Assembly: GCA_919903585.1 (NCBI GenBank)
Contig: CAKKST010000445.1
Span: 1-7,290, forward strand
Direction: 5' to 3'
DNA: 7,290 bases
Source of the DNA: Nitrospiria bacterium
GTDB lineage: Bacteria > Nitrospirota > CAKKRA01 > 9FT-COMBO-42-15
Shown: piece after piece, positions 5,995-7,290 of the stretch
Numbering within the stretch: the first letter of the stretch is position 1
Layout of the letters: every line of letters begins with the position of its first letter
The notes under the pieces: model-generated
What the model was told of the DNA's origin: nothing
Seen by the model: only the letters and a program-made list of their open reading frames with translations
The model's database searches: none
Position numbers and translations under genes: made by a program

Positions 5995-6546
5995 TTATAT
6001 CCTCGGCAATGTGATGCCTGTCTGGCCCTGATACTTTCCCTTTTTATCCGCATAGCTCACCATGCAATCCTCATCAGATTCCAGAAAAAGCACCTGTGCA
6101 ATTCCTTCGTTGGCATATATCTTTGCAGGCAGAGGTGTTGTATTGCTTATCTCAATTGTAATATAGCCCTCCCATCCTGCCTCAAGCGGCGTGAAGTTTG
6201 TTACTATGCCGCACCTTGCGTATGTGCTTTTTCCAAGAACGATCCCTGTTACATTTCGCGGCATCTTAAAGTATTCCACGCTCATTGCAAGGGCAAAGGA
6301 ATTTGGGGGTATTATACATATATCGCCTTTAAAATCTATAAGGGAATTGTGATCAAAGTTCTTCGGGTCTACCACTGTGGAATTGATATTTGTAAATATC
6401 TTGAATTCATTGCCAACCCTTATGTCATAGCCATAGGATGAAAGTCCGTATGAGATGACGCCGTTTCTTTCCTGTGCCTCTACAAAGGGTTTGATCATCT
6501 CCTTTTCCTTTGCAAGTTTCTGTATCCACTTATCGCTCTTTATCAT
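5995..6546 (-). CDS. dcd: dCTP deaminase
   Basis: Dcd (183 residues; the similar Pseudomonas-type enzymes are about 188) deaminates dCTP to dUTP in the cytoplasm, feeding dUMP and then dTTP synthesis. It belongs to the trimeric dUTPase-like fold. Visible motifs: GLSSYGYDIR (34-43), the substrate-binding LGKSTYARCG (104-113), EAGWEGYITIEISNTT (122-137) with the likely catalytic E132, YANEGIAQVLF (144-154) and the C-terminal KYQGQTG (171-177). This is the KSTYAR subtype rather than the shorter-loop E. coli pattern. A bifunctional deaminase/dUTPase cannot be excluded by eye. The ATG at 6546 is preceded by AAGGGGG (6554-6560, minus strand) at 7 bases, and a well-placed promoter lies just upstream. 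It is a single-gene unit, convergent with the transglycosylase gene and divergent from the DUF433 gene. Confidence 0.95.
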   Translation of the reverse strand: MIKSDKWIQKLAKEKEMIKPFVEAQERNGVISYGLSSYGYDIRVGNEFKIFTNINSTVVDPKNFDHNSLIDFKGDICIIPPNSFALAMSVEYFKMPRNVTGIVLGKSTYARCGIVTNFTPLEAGWEGYITIEISNTTPLPAKIYANEGIAQVLFLESDEDCMVSYADKKGKYQGQTGITLPRI

Positions 6547-6574
6547 AAAAATACCCCCTTTTTATTTTTGATGG

Positions 6575-6603
6575 AGTATAACATCTATTTTCTCAACAGG
6601 CAA
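6575..6603 (-). promoter_or_regulatory. dcd: sigma-70 promoter for dcd
   Basis: On the minus strand, TTGCCT (6603-6598), a 17-base spacer, then TATACT (6580-6575). The predicted start near 6568 gives a leader of about 20 bases ending in the dcd ribosome site. Confidence 0.65.
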
Positions 6604-6631
6604 TTATTTTTAAATAGAGCTGTGTAATTTG

Positions 6632-6640
6632 TGCTATACT
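6632..6640 (+). promoter_or_regulatory. possible extended -10 promoter
   Basis: TGCTATACT matches the extended -10 pattern (TGn then TATAAT-like), but no recognisable -35 box lies 16-18 bases upstream. It would transcribe through the hairpin at 6665-6690 toward the 26-codon ORF and the DUF433 gene. Weak evidence. Confidence 0.3.
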
Positions 6641-6664
6641 CTACAGGTAAAAATCAGAAATCGC

Positions 6665-6690
6665 CCTCCCCTTTGTAATAGAAGGGGGGG
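6665..6690. repeat. G/C-run hairpin upstream of the DUF433 gene
   Basis: CCTCCCCTT (6665-6673) pairs with AAGGGGGGG (6682-6690), 9 pairs including one G-T, over an 8-base loop. No T-run follows directly on either strand, so an intrinsic terminator is unlikely. It resembles a decayed dispersed intergenic palindrome. The 10-mer CCCTCCCCTT at 6664-6673 recurs at 7140-7149, after the DUF433 gene. Confidence 0.5.
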
Positions 6691-6692
6691 TG

Positions 6693-6773
6693 ATGAGGTA
6701 CACAGAGCGGGTGATTTTAAGGATGACGATAGGCAGCGCTTTTGATATTGCCTTTTTGACTGTTTTTAAGTAA
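6693..6773 (+). CDS. doubtful 26-codon ORF
   Basis: This is an ATG-initiated frame of 26 codons ending in TAA at 6771-6773, with a hydrophobic second half (IGSAFDIAFLTVFK). A G-run (6684-6690) precedes the ATG by 2 bases, too close for a normal ribosome site and probably part of the hairpin. Its end overlaps the promoter of the DUF433 gene. Nothing recognisable; probably a chance ORF. Confidence 0.15.
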   Translation: MRYTERVILRMTIGSAFDIAFLTVFK

Positions 6774-6784
6774 AATTGTATTAT
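6756..6784 (+). promoter_or_regulatory. sigma-70 promoter for the DUF433 gene
   Basis: TTGACT (6756-6761), a 17-base spacer, then TATTAT (6779-6784). Transcription should start near 6791, about 19 bases before the ATG, leaving just the ribosome binding site in the leader. Confidence 0.75.
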
Positions 6785-6809
6785 ATAACTTAAAATAAGG
6801 AGGCATTAA

Positions 6810-7124
6810 ATGCCAACGGTGCAAACCAATTATGAACATATATCTTTGGACGAAAAAGGCGTTCCTATTATATCAGGAACAACTGCGAAGGTAATTGAAG
6901 TAGTTTTGGAAAAGATAGCATATGGGTGGAGTGCAGAGGAGATACACTTTCAGCACCCGTATCTGACCTTGGGACAGATATATTCAGCTTTGGCTTATTA
7001 TTCGGATCATCAGGAAGAACTGGACAAGGACATTGAACAACGAATTGAACATGCTGACCACTTATATCGTTCAATGGGACATTCGCCATTGTTTCATAGA
7101 TTAAAAACAAAGGGGCTTATTTAG
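6810..7124 (+). CDS. DUF433 family protein (possible antitoxin-like)
   Basis: This is a 104-residue cytoplasmic protein. Residues 9-66 follow the DUF433 (PF04255) pattern: ISLDEKGVPIISGTTAKV (11-28), a helix ending in AYGWSAEEI (37-45), then HPYLTLGQIYSALAYY (49-64). The family is thought to contain a winged-helix-like DNA-binding fold and is often the antitoxin partner of a DUF5615 PIN-like protein. Residues 65-104 form a charged helical tail (EELDKDIEQRIEHADHLYRSMG) that could be the partner-binding part. The start is very secure: AAGGAGG (6797-6803) lies 6 bases before the ATG, with a promoter just upstream. No DUF5615-like gene is visible in the 166 bases after it. A solitary regulator is the alternative, and the biochemical role is unproven. 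Confidence 0.85.
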   Translation: MPTVQTNYEHISLDEKGVPIISGTTAKVIEVVLEKIAYGWSAEEIHFQHPYLTLGQIYSALAYYSDHQEELDKDIEQRIEHADHLYRSMGHSPLFHRLKTKGLI

Positions 7125-7164
7125 TGTCCATCCCTAAACCCCTCCCCTTAGAGTTTCAATAGGA

Positions 7165-7251
7165 ATGTGTGTGAGAAACCTTGAGACAATTTGTAATCAT
7201 GGAGAGATTGAGGAAATAGAGAATCGTGTTGAATTTTTGCCGTTGAAATAA
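7165..7251 (+). CDS. doubtful 28-codon ORF or gene remnant
   Basis: The frame runs ATG at 7165 to TAA at 7249-7251, encoding a mostly acidic peptide (ETICNHGEIEEIENRVEFL in the middle). AGGA directly touches the ATG, so spacing is wrong for initiation. No promoter is visible and I recognise no family. It may be a remnant of a longer gene, or chance. Apart from this and the palindrome at 7255, I see nothing in 7125-7290. Confidence 0.15.
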   Translation: MCVRNLETICNHGEIEEIENRVEFLPLK

Positions 7252-7254
7252 TAA

Positions 7255-7269
7255 AGAATCAATGATTCT
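7255..7269. repeat. 15-bp palindrome at the window end
   Basis: AGAATCA (7255-7261) and TGATTCT (7263-7269) form a perfect inverted repeat around one central base. The size fits a dimeric-repressor operator for a gene beyond the window, but no promoter can be assigned. No T-run follows, so a terminator is unlikely. Confidence 0.4.
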
Positions 7270-7290
7270 ATTGTATGTATTCCTCTAAAC

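Noticed and set aside
5990..5997. Shared terminator between the convergent transglycosylase and dcd genes
   Set aside because: The stops are separated by only 2 bases and no hairpin plus T-run is seen. Termination must lie inside the opposite gene or be factor-dependent.
7153..7179. GTTTCAAT followed about 20 bases later by GAAAC, resembling a CRISPR repeat
   Set aside because: Only one copy is present, the inverted arms are 5 bases, and no second unit with spacer-like spacing follows in the remaining 110 bases.

Overview
The window is ordinary chromosomal DNA from a Gram-negative-type bacterium. It carries six complete, recognisable genes plus small uncertain pieces at the edges and between genes. 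Composition is moderately AT-rich, with heavy use of ATA (Ile) and AGG/AGA (Arg) codons. It contains a periplasmic two-domain rhodanese, a long deltaproteobacterial-style chemoreceptor, a DUF4124/SLT transglycosylase and a DUF433 protein. This mix fits Nitrospirota or Desulfobacterota-like lineages, but that placement is an impression and not a measurement.

Layout: (1) 56-1654, plus strand: a metallo-beta-lactamase-fold protein resembling class II cyclic-nucleotide phosphodiesterases. It is directly abutted, with no intergenic base, by accD (carboxyltransferase beta subunit of acetyl-CoA carboxylase). The phosphodiesterase-like gene appears coupled to something further upstream through a TGATG junction. 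(2) 1665-5020, minus strand: a two-gene unit reading rhodanese (exported, two domains) then a transmembrane chemoreceptor, 47 bases apart. The unit runs convergently into accD. (3) 5021-5284: a 264-base divergent control region. It holds two good sigma-70 promoters whose -35 boxes form an 8-base inverted repeat, and a 58-base GC-rich REP-like palindromic element in the leader of the next gene. (4) 5285-5992, plus strand: an exported lytic transglycosylase with a TTG start, ending 2 bases from the convergent dcd. (5) 5995-6546, minus strand: dcd (dCTP deaminase), with its own promoter. (6) 6547-6809: a divergent control region with a G/C-run hairpin, a doubtful 26-codon ORF, and a near-consensus promoter for a DUF433 protein (6810-7124). 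The tail (7125-7290) holds no recognisable gene, only a short palindrome and a doubtful 28-codon ORF.

The genes serve fatty-acid precursor supply (accD), dUTP/dTTP precursor supply (dcd), wall remodelling (transglycosylase) and sensing (chemoreceptor). They do not form a single pathway. I found no CRISPR array, tRNA, rRNA, insertion sequence or phage module, and no evidence of a large undescribed system. The most notable points are the symmetric divergent promoter with the palindromic element in the transglycosylase leader, the rhodanese-chemoreceptor pairing, the very long chemoreceptor coiled coil with altered trimer-contact residues, and the abutting phosphodiesterase-like/accD pair.
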